A stretch of DNA of 64,000 nucleotides. It comes from Lepidurus packardi. Its lineage: Eukaryota > Arthropoda > Branchiopoda > Notostraca > Triopsidae. Position 1 is the first letter of the stretch; the number at the start of each line of letters is the position of its first letter. Positions 10,481 to 21,294 of the stretch are shown here, one piece after another. A model generated the notes under the pieces. The model was not told the DNA's origin. It saw nothing but the letters and a program-made list of their open reading frames with translations, and did no database searches. The stretch is taken from positions 1,054,001 to 1,118,000 of the forward strand of contig JAKZAN010000005.1 of the NCBI GenBank assembly GCA_023053545.1. The letters run 5' to 3'. The translations under genes were made by a program, and so were the position numbers.

Positions 10481-11296
10481 TATGTTTGATTTGACAGAAT
10501 TGTTAAGTGCTACAGTGTAACGGTTTCTCCACAAAATTATTAGGAGATGGATCGGTCTTGTAAGGGGTTCTCAATTGTTTCCCATCGACTTTTCGTTACT
10601 GCTTCCTTGATCCATTTCAGGGCTTCTGCTTGGCTTGTAGGTGTATACCTGTCCAGGTGGTCGACAGTAGGCACCTTGCTCTCTCCGAGCATGTGTGACT
10701 TGTGTCTCGGCTGCTTCGGTGGAAAGTACTATACCTTAAAAAAAACGAGTATACGGAAACCACAGTGGTCTAATCCCCTACCCGTGGGATTAATTAAAGA
10801 CTGTTTAACGAACCGATTTGCAGGTCTACTGTCTAAAAACCAAACCGAAACGTATAGAAAGCGGAATCCGTTTTAACCCTGAGCTGTAGAACAGAGAAAA
10901 TACTCTTACAGAAATGCTCTTGCCAAACCCCTCTCCCCCCAAAAAAATTGAAAGTGAGCTGCTGTCTTTTAATCTTAATATTTTGTAATGCCTCCATTGT
11001 TATCACGGCACATCTCCAATCTTCTTGGCATTGATTCTGCTAATGTGATCCAAAAATCAGGGTCTTCCAATATTTCATCCCATACACGAAGGACTTGAAC
11101 CCAGAGTTCTTCCTTTCCGCGTAAGGTCGAAGTGCTAATAAAAAACTGTGATTTTTTTTAACTGATAGAAATTGTACTTTATTCTTCGCTTCAGCATGGC
11201 CCAGGCATGCTCTATCGGGTTTAGATCGGGTGATCGTGGAGGATGTGGTAGAAGCGTAAGCGTAATGCCTTGTTCAGTAAGATACGTTCTAACTGA

Positions 11297-11300
<4 letters not shown>

Positions 11301-11331
<31 letters not shown>

Positions 11332-12562
11332 TTAGGCGTAGGCTAATGCCTATTGCCTTTCTTACAGTATCTACAATCTGGATTTCGATAATCACCATAA
11401 CCTCATGAGTGGGTTTGTGTTCCACTCTTAACTTGGGTGAACAAACCACGAGTGAGGAAACTTGTTTGAAATGACTAGGGTTGATGGGTGCGAGATAAAA
11501 ATAACGTAAAAGGGTTTGTGAAACAGGGCTTAAAATTAGCGACAGGAATCAATAGCTTTCTGCATGAAGGTGACAAGGGCGGGAAAAGCCTTCGAGGTAG
11601 TAAGTACAGAGTTTACACTAAAATGAACTTTTAGTTTGCTCAGTTCTCGTAGAAGTTCGGCTCTCTCCTTATTAATTCTTCGGCAGTGAAACAATAAGTG
11701 GGGTAGGTCTTGTTTGGACCGGTCTTGGCAGGCACAGATGTCAGAGTCCGTTTTAGCAATTCGTTTTAAGTAGCATTTAGTTGGGAAGTGTGTCGTTCTA
11801 AGTTGGATTATCTTGCTTAAGATAGGTCTGGTTATTTGAAGGGATGCAATATCTTGAGAAGGGATAGTGATGAGATCTTTCAATGGGTTTGTACAGTTTT
11901 GCCATCGTTCCCTCCATTGGGTCATTATCATTACGTCTATTTGTTACAGGGCTTCTTTTTCGGACTTCGGACGTGTTTTCCATGCTTTTGCCGTGAGGAG
12001 TCTAGCTCTCTCTGAACAAGACATGTACCGTTTATGCTTGGAGTATTTTGCTTGTGTGGGCCATTTATTCCAATTCCGTCTTGCGAAATTCCTTAGCATT
12101 GATTTCTGGAGTATAAGGTCCAGCGGAGGGAGACCCGCTTCCACTTCTAATGCTGCTGATGGCGTCGTTGATAGGGCTCCTGTGATAATAAGGAGTCCCC
12201 TTCGGAATAGTTGACTCAATGGGAGTAGTCCAGTATGTGAGATGTTGTTCCAAGCTGCGTATCCGTACCTCAGTTTTGAGAGTATAGTGGCTTGAACAAC
12301 ATTTCTGAGTTGCTTGCAGGTGATTGTTCTTGAGGATTTGCTGAGTTTTTTCAGACGTTGTAGGATTGAATTTACCTGAGCTGCTAGGAAGTGTGTATGG
12401 CTAGTCCATTTCAACTGGCTGTCGAATATGACGCCCAGGTATCTAACTGCTTTTTTCGGGAATATCGTGTTTTCTCCCCAAAGAAGTGGGGCGTCTTCCT
12501 GTGAGCGTCTCCTAGAAAAATGGATCAGTTCCGTCTTCTCCTTCGAAAATTCGAGGGAGACT
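11301..12562 (-). mobile_element. 5'-truncated LINE with poly(A) tail and target duplication, inside Tc1
   Basis: A run of T at 11301-11329 is the poly(A) tail of a minus-strand LINE. AACTGATCTT occurs at 11291-11300 and again at 12563-12572, giving a 10-bp target duplication. The insertion removed its own 5' part: the body (1262 bp) holds only the RT C-terminus and what follows. No RNase H domain is seen, unlike the other LINEs in the window, so this is a separate Jockey-like lineage. Confidence 0.92.
11536..12560 (-). pseudogene. LINE ORF2 C-terminus (Jockey-like, no RNase H)
   Basis: The minus strand from 12560 to 11944 encodes the RT palm/thumb end (FSKEKTELIHFSRRR, VRYLGVIFDSQLKW, SKLRYGYAAWNNI). 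From about 11931 to 11536 a second frame encodes the C-terminal cysteine/histidine motif (CACQDRSKQDLPHLLFHC). A frame change lies near 11940. It is an RT end fragment only, with no catalytic DD motif. Confidence 0.85.
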
Positions 12563-14009
12563 AACTGATCTTGCTGTATGCACAGGTGAATTGTCATGCT
12601 GAAAAGCCAAGTCATCGCCGAGTGCTTCGCCCATTATGGGAAGTTCTTGAGAAAGAATCTCGACATAATTTTCCGCATTCAGTTTTCTTGTGATTCTCGT
12701 AAGAGAACTAAATCCATTAGTAGCAGAAAACCAGGCAAACACAGATACTGAAAACCTCCCACTTCGACAACTGTCCCTCAGCATCTCATCGCTATAGCGC
12801 TTGTTTCTCTAAGAAATTGTGCAACTGATGTGATGATGAATCTTATTAGCCGAAGTAGTAATTACCTCGCGATAAACTATAGTAGGTTTGTTGGAAACAG
12901 AAGAAATTGTTGTTTCGTCCGAAAAAACAACACTTGCCCAATACTCATAATCCCGATTTCGGAATTGTTCGCAGAACCGAGCTCTGGCTTCTTTGTGTCG
13001 CTCTGACAGAATAAATTTCTTAGCGGGTCTTCGAGATCTGATACCTGCTTTCGCCAGAATTCTGGATCCTGTTTGCGTTGAAATATCATGTTCCTGGCCA
13101 GAAAGTTGAACAAGTTCTCTCATTGGCAAAGTTGGATATGCTACGGAAGCAGCAATCAAGTTGATTTTCTCATTTACGCTTAATATTTCTGGACGAGCAG
13201 AGCCAACCTACAATATTACATTGAAAATTCTGTTTAACAAACATTTTCATTCTTATCTTCCTCTCCACTTTTCCTTCATTTTCTTTCCGATTAACCCACT
13301 TTTGCACTGTTGCTTTGCTTACATTTAACCTCAACGCTATTTGTTTTATCGAAATACCACTATTTCTCATTCCAAGAATTTCTCCCTTTTTGTCTGATGT
13401 CAGATGAGGAGCCATGTTTATTAGAAACTGACATGCAAGTGTGATATAGACTAGTCATATTACCTTTCGCAAAAATAACCCCACCTCGGAGAAACTAGGA
13501 TTCTACTTTCCTTAGTTTTGGTTTGGTTTTAGAGAGGAGCGGGTTCGAACGAGCAAATTTTAATTAATCCCACGGGTAAGGATTAGCCCACTGTGGTTTC
13601 CCTATACTCGTTTTATTTTGGAAGGTATAGTACATCTGGTGGGGTTTCCACTTCCTCTCGTTCCGCGGACGGTCCGACTTCTAAGGGGTATAGCTTTGTG
13701 ATCGGTCTGTTAGTAATTCCATCTGTAGTCCTCAATTCAACGGCTCGGGTTAATCCATCTCTACCCGGGAGTAGTTTGGTGATTACCCCTAGTCTCCAAA
13801 ACAGCCGTTTTCCTTCATCATGGATACGTACGAGATCTCCAACTTGGATCTTGGACGAATTACGCGTTGAAAAATATCCATGACGTTGACGCATATACTT
13901 TTGTTTCCTTCAGCTGGGGTTTCTATCTTTTTACTTATCTGAAAACTCTCGCGCGACTACGGGCGGATCAGACTCCGAATGGCTAATTGCGGGTAAATCG
14001 GCACAGTTA

Positions 14010-14160
14010 TTTGTCTTGATGATGCCCAGAACATTTAGCACATGTATGTGGGGGTGGGTTCTTTACATTGAAAGGCAGTGTGACCGTAACATTGGCAGTT
14101 AAAGCATTGGAGTACGTTTTCTTTTCGGCGGTCTTCGACCTGTACCCTTCTGCTGAAGGC
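14010..14160 (-). pseudogene. LINE ORF1 zinc-knuckle fragment
   Basis: The minus strand encodes CFNCQCYGHTAFQC followed closely by a second Cys cluster (CAKCSGHHQDK in the next frame). Paired knuckles of this kind are typical of ORF1 of I/Jockey-type LINEs. Only about 45 codons survive. The 14214-14620 stretch between this and Gypsy copy C is low-complexity Pro/Lys-rich sequence on the minus strand that I cannot assign. Confidence 0.55.
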
Positions 14161-14629
14161 GAAGATAAAGAACAAAACATTTAAAAACTAAAAAAGCGTT
14201 GTGTAAAGGAAATTCATAATGACATGCAGCTGCGCTTTTGCTTAGTGTTGGCCGGGTCAAGACTTTTGAATTGAGCTTCTTTGAGTTTTATTTCTGCAGT
14301 ATTCCTGGCTGGTCGGCTCTCGAACGTTAAGAGGCTCCTCTTCGAATTTGTCTTGCGGGCCATGGTGGGGTTTGTTGCGTTAGGCCCGAGAGCCTGCAAG
14401 TCTTGGCCCAGCGTTTTAAGGAATTGTTGTCTCTCCATGTTTTGGTCTTTCTTCGCCACATCTTGTTGTTCCAGTAGGAGAGTTAAGTCGTTGACAAAAA
14501 TGTTGGGTTGGGGTATGGGCCTGGGCTTGGGTGGGGTTGGTATGGGTCTGGTGAGGTTACTGAGCGATGGCCAGGATTGTTGCGGGAACGATGGGATGGA
14601 GGTGGGTGGAGTTTGTTAACCGTCTCCTT

Positions 14630-16277
14630 TACAAACCCAGTCTTCTCTTTATCTTTCTTTTTAACTCCCACCTGCTAGTACCCTGACATCAAATCGAGGG
14701 TGCTGAATATCTTGGCACCTTGCATGCTTTCTAGCGCGTCGTCAGTTCGGGGTAAAGGATAGACATCCTTAACCGTTACAGAATTCAACTTCCTGTAATC
14801 GACGCAAAAGCGCCAAGTACCATCTTTCTTCTTGATTAAGACTACTGGGGAGGACCAGGGGCTGTTAGACGGTTCTACCACCCGGCCTCCATCATCTCCT
14901 CTACCAGCGCTCGGATGATCTCTCTTTCTCTGTAGGCACTGTGGTAGGGTACCTGTGATACGGGCAGTGCGTCGCCAGTATCTACCCCATGTTCCACCAC
15001 ATTCGACTTCCCTAGATCCGCGGAATTTTCAGCAAAGCACTTTTGATGCTTTCTTAGCAATTCTCTCATTTCTAGCCTTTGCTTACCTTGTAATTGATCG
15101 GAAACGCAGCTTTTAAAGGCCCTATCGTTGACTCTCTCCTCATCTTCTCTCTCAACACCTCTGAGTGGACCCCCTTGGGGAACCAGGGACCCAGAGTGGT
15201 CCTACGTAATGCCTAGAACTGCTCCCGCAGCCACCAATTGGGCCTCTGAGCCAAATTTCCCTTTGGCTGAGAGGCCCAATCACCTGACCAAACATCACCT
15301 GACCACACTCTTTTTCGAGAGTCACAACGCATCTACCTAAGTTGATTTCTTTCTCAACTAGCAACTTTCGCTCTGCTTCCATAATAACCTCTCTAGTGCC
15401 TACTTCTTCCGGTTCTCTTTCTACTCCACTGACGCCTACCTCGATCATTATTACCGAGAGTGGGGGAATCCTATAGTCCCTTAAGGAAACTATTTTCTCT
15501 ACTCTCGTATCTTCGTCTTCGTTGATCTTAAAATCCGGGATGAGTACCGCATCCTGTTCTATTTTCTCGTCTGTTTGCTTATGGGGACAATAAGGGGTTT
15601 CCGGTGACTCTTTTTTCAGCTGTGGAGGATTGTACTAAAAATTCAGAAAGCTCTCCCCTTTTATCTGGCTCCTTCGGCCTCGACGGAGCCGAGGACCTTT
15701 CAATCCCAGGCTTCACCTTTGGAGTCTCACCTCCACCTCGACGGCACGACCACGCCCAACCCTCCGTAATAGTAGTGGAGATCTGCACGGCCTCCGTCCT
15801 TTTTTCGTCGGCGAGATGACCTGACGGCCGGTACTATGCGCCATCCCGAGGGAATCGGGACTCACCTATTCTTTTGCGGAGTCTCTGTTTACTCTTCCCT
15901 CTCTGGGGAAGCCTCTCAGTGCGCTCAGTGATGTCATCTGCCTTGGGAATTGAGGCTAGAATTGCTACCTCACTATCTGTAGGCGTAGGGTTGGACTATC
16001 TTGACATAGACGGATCCTCGAAGCTTATTAAATCGAATTCCTCCTCTTCGTCAAAGCTAATCAAATCTTTCTCTGACTCTTTATCAGAGCTAATTAAATC
16101 CCCGCCAAAATCCTCCATTCGTGTCGTATTTTGGGGTGTTTGAAAATTCTCGAGAGGATCTAACGCATCCAAGGGCGCCAGGGTCACACCCATGCGAACT
16201 GGTTCAAGCATGGATGTCATTCTGATCACATTACTGAACGTAGCGATGGATGGTACATCTGAATGGTCTAATCCCAC
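14630..16277 (-). mobile_element. Gypsy copy C, pol fragment, decayed
   Basis: This minus-strand copy has the same family signature as copies A and B. From 16277 leftward come the acidic linker with the DLIS repeats (16100-16000), the Arg/Gly-rich segment near 15800-15580, the stretch before RT (15450-15069), and the RT beginning ([20 protein letters not shown] at about 14870-14810, LMSGY at 14680). A stop replaces the Trp after LMSGY, and frame changes occur near 14880 and 15070. Homology ends near 14630. At the other side it ends abruptly at 16277 where a BEL LTR begins. Confidence 0.88.
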
Positions 16278-16731
16278 TGTCGCCGTCAGAATCACGCTAA
16301 CGGTGACAGGGAACTCAACACGAAGTCGAGCTTAAACTAACACTAATGTACTAAACAAACACTACACAAAAAACACTAATTACTACACAGTTTACTAGCA
16401 CTATTCTCGACAACGATTAATTGTCTGTCATCCATAATCTTTCTTGGCAGTAAACGAGCAAACTCGCGAACTTCAAGCGAACTGCTCACTCGCTTGTGAA
16501 CGAACGAAATCACTTGCGAATGAACGAGCTAAGAACTCACTTGCGAACGAGCGAACTAAGAACCAAGAAGAACTTAGGAGACCTCAAGAAGTACTGCTTA
16601 GCCTCGCGAACTCGTTGCGAACTAACCTTTTATAGTAGGAGAAAGAACATTGTAAAAGGAAAAAGAACAAAAAACAGATTAGTACCTGGATCCCCGACAA
16701 ATTGGCTTAATGACCTGCCCTGCGTATGACA
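16278..16731 (-). repeat. BEL/Pao LTR, 454 bp
   Basis: Read on the minus strand it begins TGTCATACGC at 16731 and ends GGCGACA at 16278 (TGTC/GACA ends). It contains a TATA-like CTATAAAAGG (16635-16626) and a run of GCGAAC/GTTCGC-type short repeats at about 16450-16625. It follows the 3' end of the minus-strand BEL integrase and abuts Gypsy copy C, so the BEL inserted into that Gypsy remnant. Confidence 0.7.
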
Positions 16732-16848
16732 ATTCCGCGAAAGCAATGAAAGAAAGGGAAAATCTACAGCTTGGGTCACTAAGGCATAAACAGATGGGGA
16801 AAGGAACAAGTCATTTCAAATGTATGCAAAACAAAACCTTTCCGTGCT

Positions 16849-17990
16849 TCAGCACGGAACATTGCCGGCCCTGTTACTGGTCACAGTAACACTTTCGATT
16901 GCGGCTTCCAGGAGGCAAAGCTTTGCGACAGGGCCAACGTATTCTCCATGTTTTGTCCTTACTAAGGCGGTCCGCGTGATGCCGTCCTTTCCTGGGAAGG
17001 TATCTAATACTCGTCCAATTGGCCATTTTCCGCGGGGAGAATTTGGGTCCACGATTAATACAACGTCATCCTTTTGCAAATTTCGTCTCTTAGTAAGCCA
17101 TTTTCGTCTTACGATGAGAAACGGGGCGTATTCACGAATCCACCTCTTCCAGAAGTGCTCGATTATCGTTTGCGCTGTACGCCAGGTCTTCTTCAGGCTG
17201 ACTCATTCGGGCAGGAGAGCATATGAAGGCAATCGTGGATTAGGTCGTCCCAGCAAGAAATGATTCGGCGTCAAGGCTTCTGGCTCATTCTGGTCGACTG
17301 CTACGTGCGTGAGTGGTCTCCCGTTCAGCAGACTCTCGACTCCGGTCATGGCGGTTAGCAGGATTTCGTCCGTCAACGTCCTTTGATTCAGAACTCTCCT
17401 AGGAGTGGTCTTCGCGGATTTGACCAGGCTTTCCCAAACTCCACCAAAGTGTGGCGCCGAAGGAGGGGAAAAATGCCATTCAATGCCATCCAAAGCAAAT
17501 GAATGCATAAATTTATCTTCATTCAATTTCGCGATCATCTCCCGAAGCTCGCGCTCTCCTGCAACAAAATTCGTACCATTATCCGAATATACTACCTGCG
17601 GTTTCCCTTGTCTGTCGCAGAAACGGCTAAAGGCTTGCAGGAACGAGTCGTCATCGAGACTGTGAGCCACTTCTATATGAACTGCTCTGGTCACCAAGCA
17701 CGTGAAGAGGCAGCCATATCGTTTTACCGTCCTTCTTAAAATTGTGACTTGCAATGGGCCGAAATAGTCAACTCCCGTGTGCGTGAAAGGAGGGAGAAAA
17801 GGCTGAAGTCGATGCTTGGGAAGGGCGGCCATGAGTGGAATTAGGGATTTTGCGTTATTGCGGCGGCAAAAGGGACATCTTGAAACAAGACTACGAATGG
17901 CCTTCCTTCCTTTTATGATCCAGTACGTCAATCGTATCTCATGAAGCGTACGTTGGAAGTAGAAAGAGTCAAAACGCGTTCTGCGAAACG
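16849..17990 (-). pseudogene. BEL/Pao integrase and C-terminal domain
   Basis: From about 17957 leftward the minus strand encodes LTYWIIKGRKAIRSLV, the zinc-binding CPFCRR, then the integrase core: HTGVDYFGPL (first Asp), VYSDNGTNF (second Asp), and PHFGGVWESLVK (Glu). Then come LTPNHFLLGRPN and, after a frame change near 17205, the terminal module DVVLIVDPNSPRGKWPIGR. This order is characteristic of BEL/Pao. Upstream of the zinc finger the sequence switches at a short motif shared with the RT half on the other strand, so the element is rearranged. Confidence 0.88.
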
Positions 17991-18059
17991 GAAGTAGAAA
18001 CATCAAAACGCTTTCTGAAGACGATATCGAAATCGGAGCGTGCCTGTTCCGATCTAGAT

Positions 18060-18965
18060 CTCGATTTCGACGAACTTCCCATCGAGCGGGCACTTGGTCT
18101 AAAGTGGCACTGTGAAGCAGACTGTTTCTACTTCCAATTCAAGCCCAAGGGAGAAATCATGACGAAGCGGGAGCTGCTTAGCACTATGGCGTCCATCTTC
18201 GATCCTCTAGGTTTTCTAGCCCCTTTTCTACTAACAGCAAAGGTTATTCTTCAAGATACCTGGAGTTTGAACTTAGAATGGGACGAAAAGCTTCCTGAAG
18301 AAATTCTGCCCCGGATTCATTCCTGGTGTAAAGAGATTAAGCTTCTGCCTCACTTCAAAATTCCACGCTGTATTCGTCCAGCACAGAACCTCGTCGTAAA
18401 CGCCCAACTTCACGTCTTTTCTGACGCCTCACAAATGGCCTTCGGAGCAGCTGTATACGGACGCTTCGTACACTCTGACGGTCAAATTACTGTGAGTTTA
18501 ATCTTCGCAAAGTCCCGCGTGGCACCAAGTAAAGCACTAAGCATTCCCCGACTCGAGCTACAGGGCGCAGTTCTTGGCGTTCGAATAGCTACCATGGTCC
18601 AGGAGGAAATGACGCTTCCGTTTGCTGAAGTCACCTTTTGGACAGACGGCGAGCTCGTACTGAAATGGATTAATTCTAAAACTTGTAAGTTTCACGTATT
18701 CGTCGCTAACCGTGTCGGCGAGATTCTTGAGCTTTCGAGCAGGGAGCAATGGCGGTATGTACCGACGTCCGAAAATCCGGCAGACGACTGCAGTAGAGGG
18801 TTGCCCGGAGACACACTAGCTGAACTGAATCACCGCTGGATTCGAGGCCCAAGGTTCTTGTATGACAATGAAACTAACTGGCCAACAAGTTCTTTCAGCC
18901 TCTCTGAACCCAGAAAAGAGGATCCCGAAGTTAAATGGGTGGGGCACCAGGCGATATATCAAAAT
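18060..18965 (+). pseudogene. BEL/Pao RT end and RNase H, plus strand
   Basis: The plus strand encodes the RT/RNase H junction typical of BEL/Pao (DELPIERALGLKWHCEAD, ASIFDPLGFLAPFLLTAKV) and an RNase H domain (VFSDASQMAFGAAVY with the first Asp, SIPRLELQGAVLG with Glu, FWTDGELVLKWI with Asp, NPADDCSRG with Asp). The frame is open over nearly 280 codons from 18159. It is oriented opposite to the integrase half just to its left, and the RT catalytic domain is missing. Confidence 0.88.
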
Positions 18966-19740
18966 AGGCCAATCGCAAGATCTAGTTCGAAGTGGTGAAG
19001 TGCCGGCAATTCCTATTGAAAACATCGTTGAGGTTTTCAATATAGCGGTGGCTAACCTTAGACAGCAGTGGTGGTCTTTGGCGGGCAATTCACGGAATTC
19101 AAAGACGCAAGACTCAAGATCACAGAATTCAAGAACGCAATGCAAATTTAAGAAAAAAATGCTATTCCTTTAAAGTTTTGTGTAATTTTTTGTAGATTAC
19201 GATTATTTCTTAGCTCTAAAAATTGGTTTCTCATATTGTGCAAATGAGATGTTTTGCTTCGCACTGGAATTCCTTATTTGTTGTACCAAAAAGTTCCCCG
19301 TAAAATCTAGTTTCCAGAAATGTCCTTTTTGTATTATTTTCAATTTTTGCAATAAAAGTGAAAATGTAAAATATTTGTGCGTGATTTTTCAAAAAATCCG
19401 CTAGAAAAGGGACGTGGCTTCCTAAACGGACGAATCCTATTTGTGGATTGGACCAAAAAGGGGGCGTGGCTCCTTTTCGAGCTGGGAAAGCTTTTTCATG
19501 GCTTTTCACCATAAGGAATAATGCTGTATCAAGGGGCCCCTTGAAAAATCGTCAAAAGTTGAGAGCCTCGCCCCTTTCCCCTGTTCCCAACTCCCCTGCT
19601 CGGTTTCCTATCCATGATATTCGAGCTCGTAATGCCGAAGCATCACAATTTCGAATATGTGAATCGGAACCTTGCCGGGAAGGCGTATGGTACAAGGAAA
19701 GGGAGCCATTTAATATTTCGCTTTTTCGACGAAATAGAGT

Positions 19741-19808
19741 GCCTCGACCGGGAATCGAACCGAGGACCTTTGAGTCCCCAGTCGTCCGTGGTATCCACGC
19801 GGTCATGG
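19741..19808 (-). other. tRNA-like pol III promoter segment (SINE head or tRNA relic)
   Basis: The minus strand holds a canonical B box GGTTCGATTCC (19761-19751) and, about 30 bases earlier, an A-box-like TGACCGCGTGGATACC (19805-19790). The expected 5' acceptor strand pairing with TCGAGGC is absent, so this is not a normal tRNA gene. A tRNA-derived SINE head or tRNA pseudogene fits better. It lies inside the foldback element. Confidence 0.45.
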
Positions 19809-20109
19809 GCTTATATAGAATAGTCGTTGAAGCATCTATAAATAGAACTATGAACTGAGCCAGTGTGCAGTGTAGCAGTACAGTGTAGAGGGAAGCATCC
19901 ATCTTTTGTTCCATTTATATAAATTACTCATCGTAACTTTGTTTGTTTCTTGACATAGAAATGAGGATCACGTCACTTTTACTCGAATTTTCTCTTTCTC
20001 TCTGTGGCTTGCTATTTTTACACTACCCATACATAAAGAGGTAAACCACCACCATTGCAAAAGAAAGGAACAAAAAACGTTTCTTTTCTTGGAATGCCTA
20101 CGGTCAAGT

Positions 20110-20125
20110 CCCCCCCCCCCCCCCC
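20110..20125 (+). repeat. Poly(C) run
   Basis: Sixteen consecutive C residues lie in the interior of the foldback element. A similar C-rich run lies near 49836. Confidence 0.8.
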
Positions 20126-21294
20126 TATCCCTTGCCTGCTCAATCTGTTCGCAACTAGTAAAGGAAGAAAGAAGGGGAATGGCCAATCTCCTAGATTGCA
20201 CATCCAAGGGGTAAACTCAAGTTTCGCTCTCACCAACAGCCATGACTTGTATTCTCTAAAAGTTTGCATTGTATCTATTCATTTGTATTGTATATAAAAG
20301 TGTAATAAAAAGCCTTCCGTAATTTTGGATTGTGAGTCAAAATCTTTCGAAATAATTACAAGGCCACATGTTTGTTTTACAGTATTTTTATTAAAAGCTC
20401 ATAAATACAAGTTTTCATACATTATTGTTACCGTAGTTCCCCTTGATACAGCATTATTCCTTATGGAGAAAAGCCCTGAAAACGCTTTCCGCACCTTGAA
20501 AAGGAGCCGCGCCCCCTTTTTGTTCTAATCCCCCAATAGGATTCGTCCATTGTCTCCTTTTTAGCGGATTTTATGAAAAACCACCCAAAATATCCATTTT
20601 TTGTTTTTGCTTAAAAAATTACCCGATCATAAAAAAATCAGAGGAGATTAGCTGAGGTCAGGAGAGGTTACGGTTGGTCAAGGTTAGGTTAGCTGAAAGG
20701 GGAGCTCAGGGAAGGTTAGCTGAAGTAGTAGTAGGTTAGTTTTGAAGGAAAACCATCCAAAATTCTACAAATGTTCTCTTTTTATTTGGAATCGTTACAA
20801 AAATAAGCAAATAAGGAATTCCGGGGGTATCAAAACATGTCACTTGCATAACTTTAGAATTCTGAGCTCCATCCACACTTGAATCGCTTCGGACTCGTTC
20901 AAGTCTTCCAGCTGGCGACGCAATTGGTCAAAATTGGAGCTGTAGTTGTTTTTATCACGCCTTTTGCTGTTTCACATCCTCCCTCAGCGACTAAAAAATA
21001 ACCAAGAATATAGAGTAACACCTATAAAACATTCAGTGTTGATTAAGAAAATAAAACAAGACACTCCCCTCCATTCGTTTCCATTCGCCCCCAAACTTCA
21101 ACTGTCTGCTTTATTGGCTAATCCTTGCGTGCGCGTTTGATCACCGACAGTGAGTGGTCACGTAACCTCTTATTTTTTCAAATGTGGTAGCTATCTTCAC
21201 TTCACGGGCCATTTGCTCCTGGTTCATTTCCATAACACCTTTTCTAAGGGTCAAAATAAACAGAAAACAATCTGCGTTTTACGTTAGGTTTACA

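Larger units (their letters stand above)
10975..13415 (-). pseudogene. Tc1-like transposase, broken and split by LINE
   Basis: The protein starts at the ATG at 13415. It has a helix-turn-helix N-terminus (MAPHLTSDKKGEILGMR, then SKATVQKWVNRKE). The catalytic region follows: VFSDETT (first Asp) near 12930, AFQHDNSPVHTAR (second Asp) near 12610-12570, then, beyond the inserted LINE, SPDLNPIEHAWAMLKRR (third acidic residue) near 11200, ending at TAA 10975. The join across the LINE is exact in frame. A frame change near 13165 and another near 11150 damage it. The 13165 break could instead be a small intron whose donor is now AT. Confidence 0.85.
10729..13630 (-). mobile_element. Tc1/mariner-like DNA transposon, interrupted by a LINE
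   Basis: Imperfect inverted repeats of about 74 bp lie at 10729-10802 and 13557-13630 (both starting CTATACCTT from the outside, sharing ACGAGTATA, GAAACCACAGTGG and ACCCGTGGGATTAATTAAA). TA occurs on both sides (10727-10728 and 13631-13632), as expected for this superfamily. The span is 2902 bp; subtracting the inserted LINE and its duplicated target leaves about 1630 bp, a typical Tc1 length. The transposase lies on the minus strand between the repeats. Confidence 0.85.
10575..13894 (-). mobile_element. BEL/Pao pol 3' part, host of a nested Tc1 element
   Basis: On the minus strand 13894-13633 encodes the domain that follows BEL/Pao integrases (IQVGDLVRIHDEGKR, RLGVITKLLPG, PITKLYPLE, the DUF5641-type module). 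The frame breaks at 13631 where the Tc1-like element begins. If that element (10729-13630) and one TA are removed, the frame continues from ETPPDV through about 55 further codons to a TGA near 10575. That continuity is the main evidence that both flanks belong to one BEL copy. Confidence 0.75.
19266..20822. mobile_element. Long-inverted-repeat (foldback) element
   Basis: GGAATTCCTTATTTG at 19266-19280 is matched by its complement at 20808-20822. Further inward, 19380-19560 and 20440-20600 are strongly inverted copies (shared blocks ATCCGCTA, GGACGAATCCTAT, AAAAAGGGGGCG, TTATTCCTTATGG). A third, single-ended copy of the outer segment is at about 37407-37500. The interior (19560-20440) has no transposase. 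It resembles a non-autonomous foldback or long-TIR DNA transposon of about 1.56 kb. Confidence 0.65.

Noticed and set aside
10880..13500. Short terminal repeats of Tc1 immediately next to its ORF
   Set aside because: No complementary sequences were found there; the true inverted ends are further out at 10729 and 13630.
16444..16729. Protein made of repeated NERTK/SLANE motifs
   Set aside because: It lies inside the BEL LTR and reflects simple GCGAAC repeats, not a gene.
19741..19808. A functional tRNA gene
   Set aside because: B box and an A-box-like element are present, but the acceptor stem cannot form and the anticodon arm is not clear.
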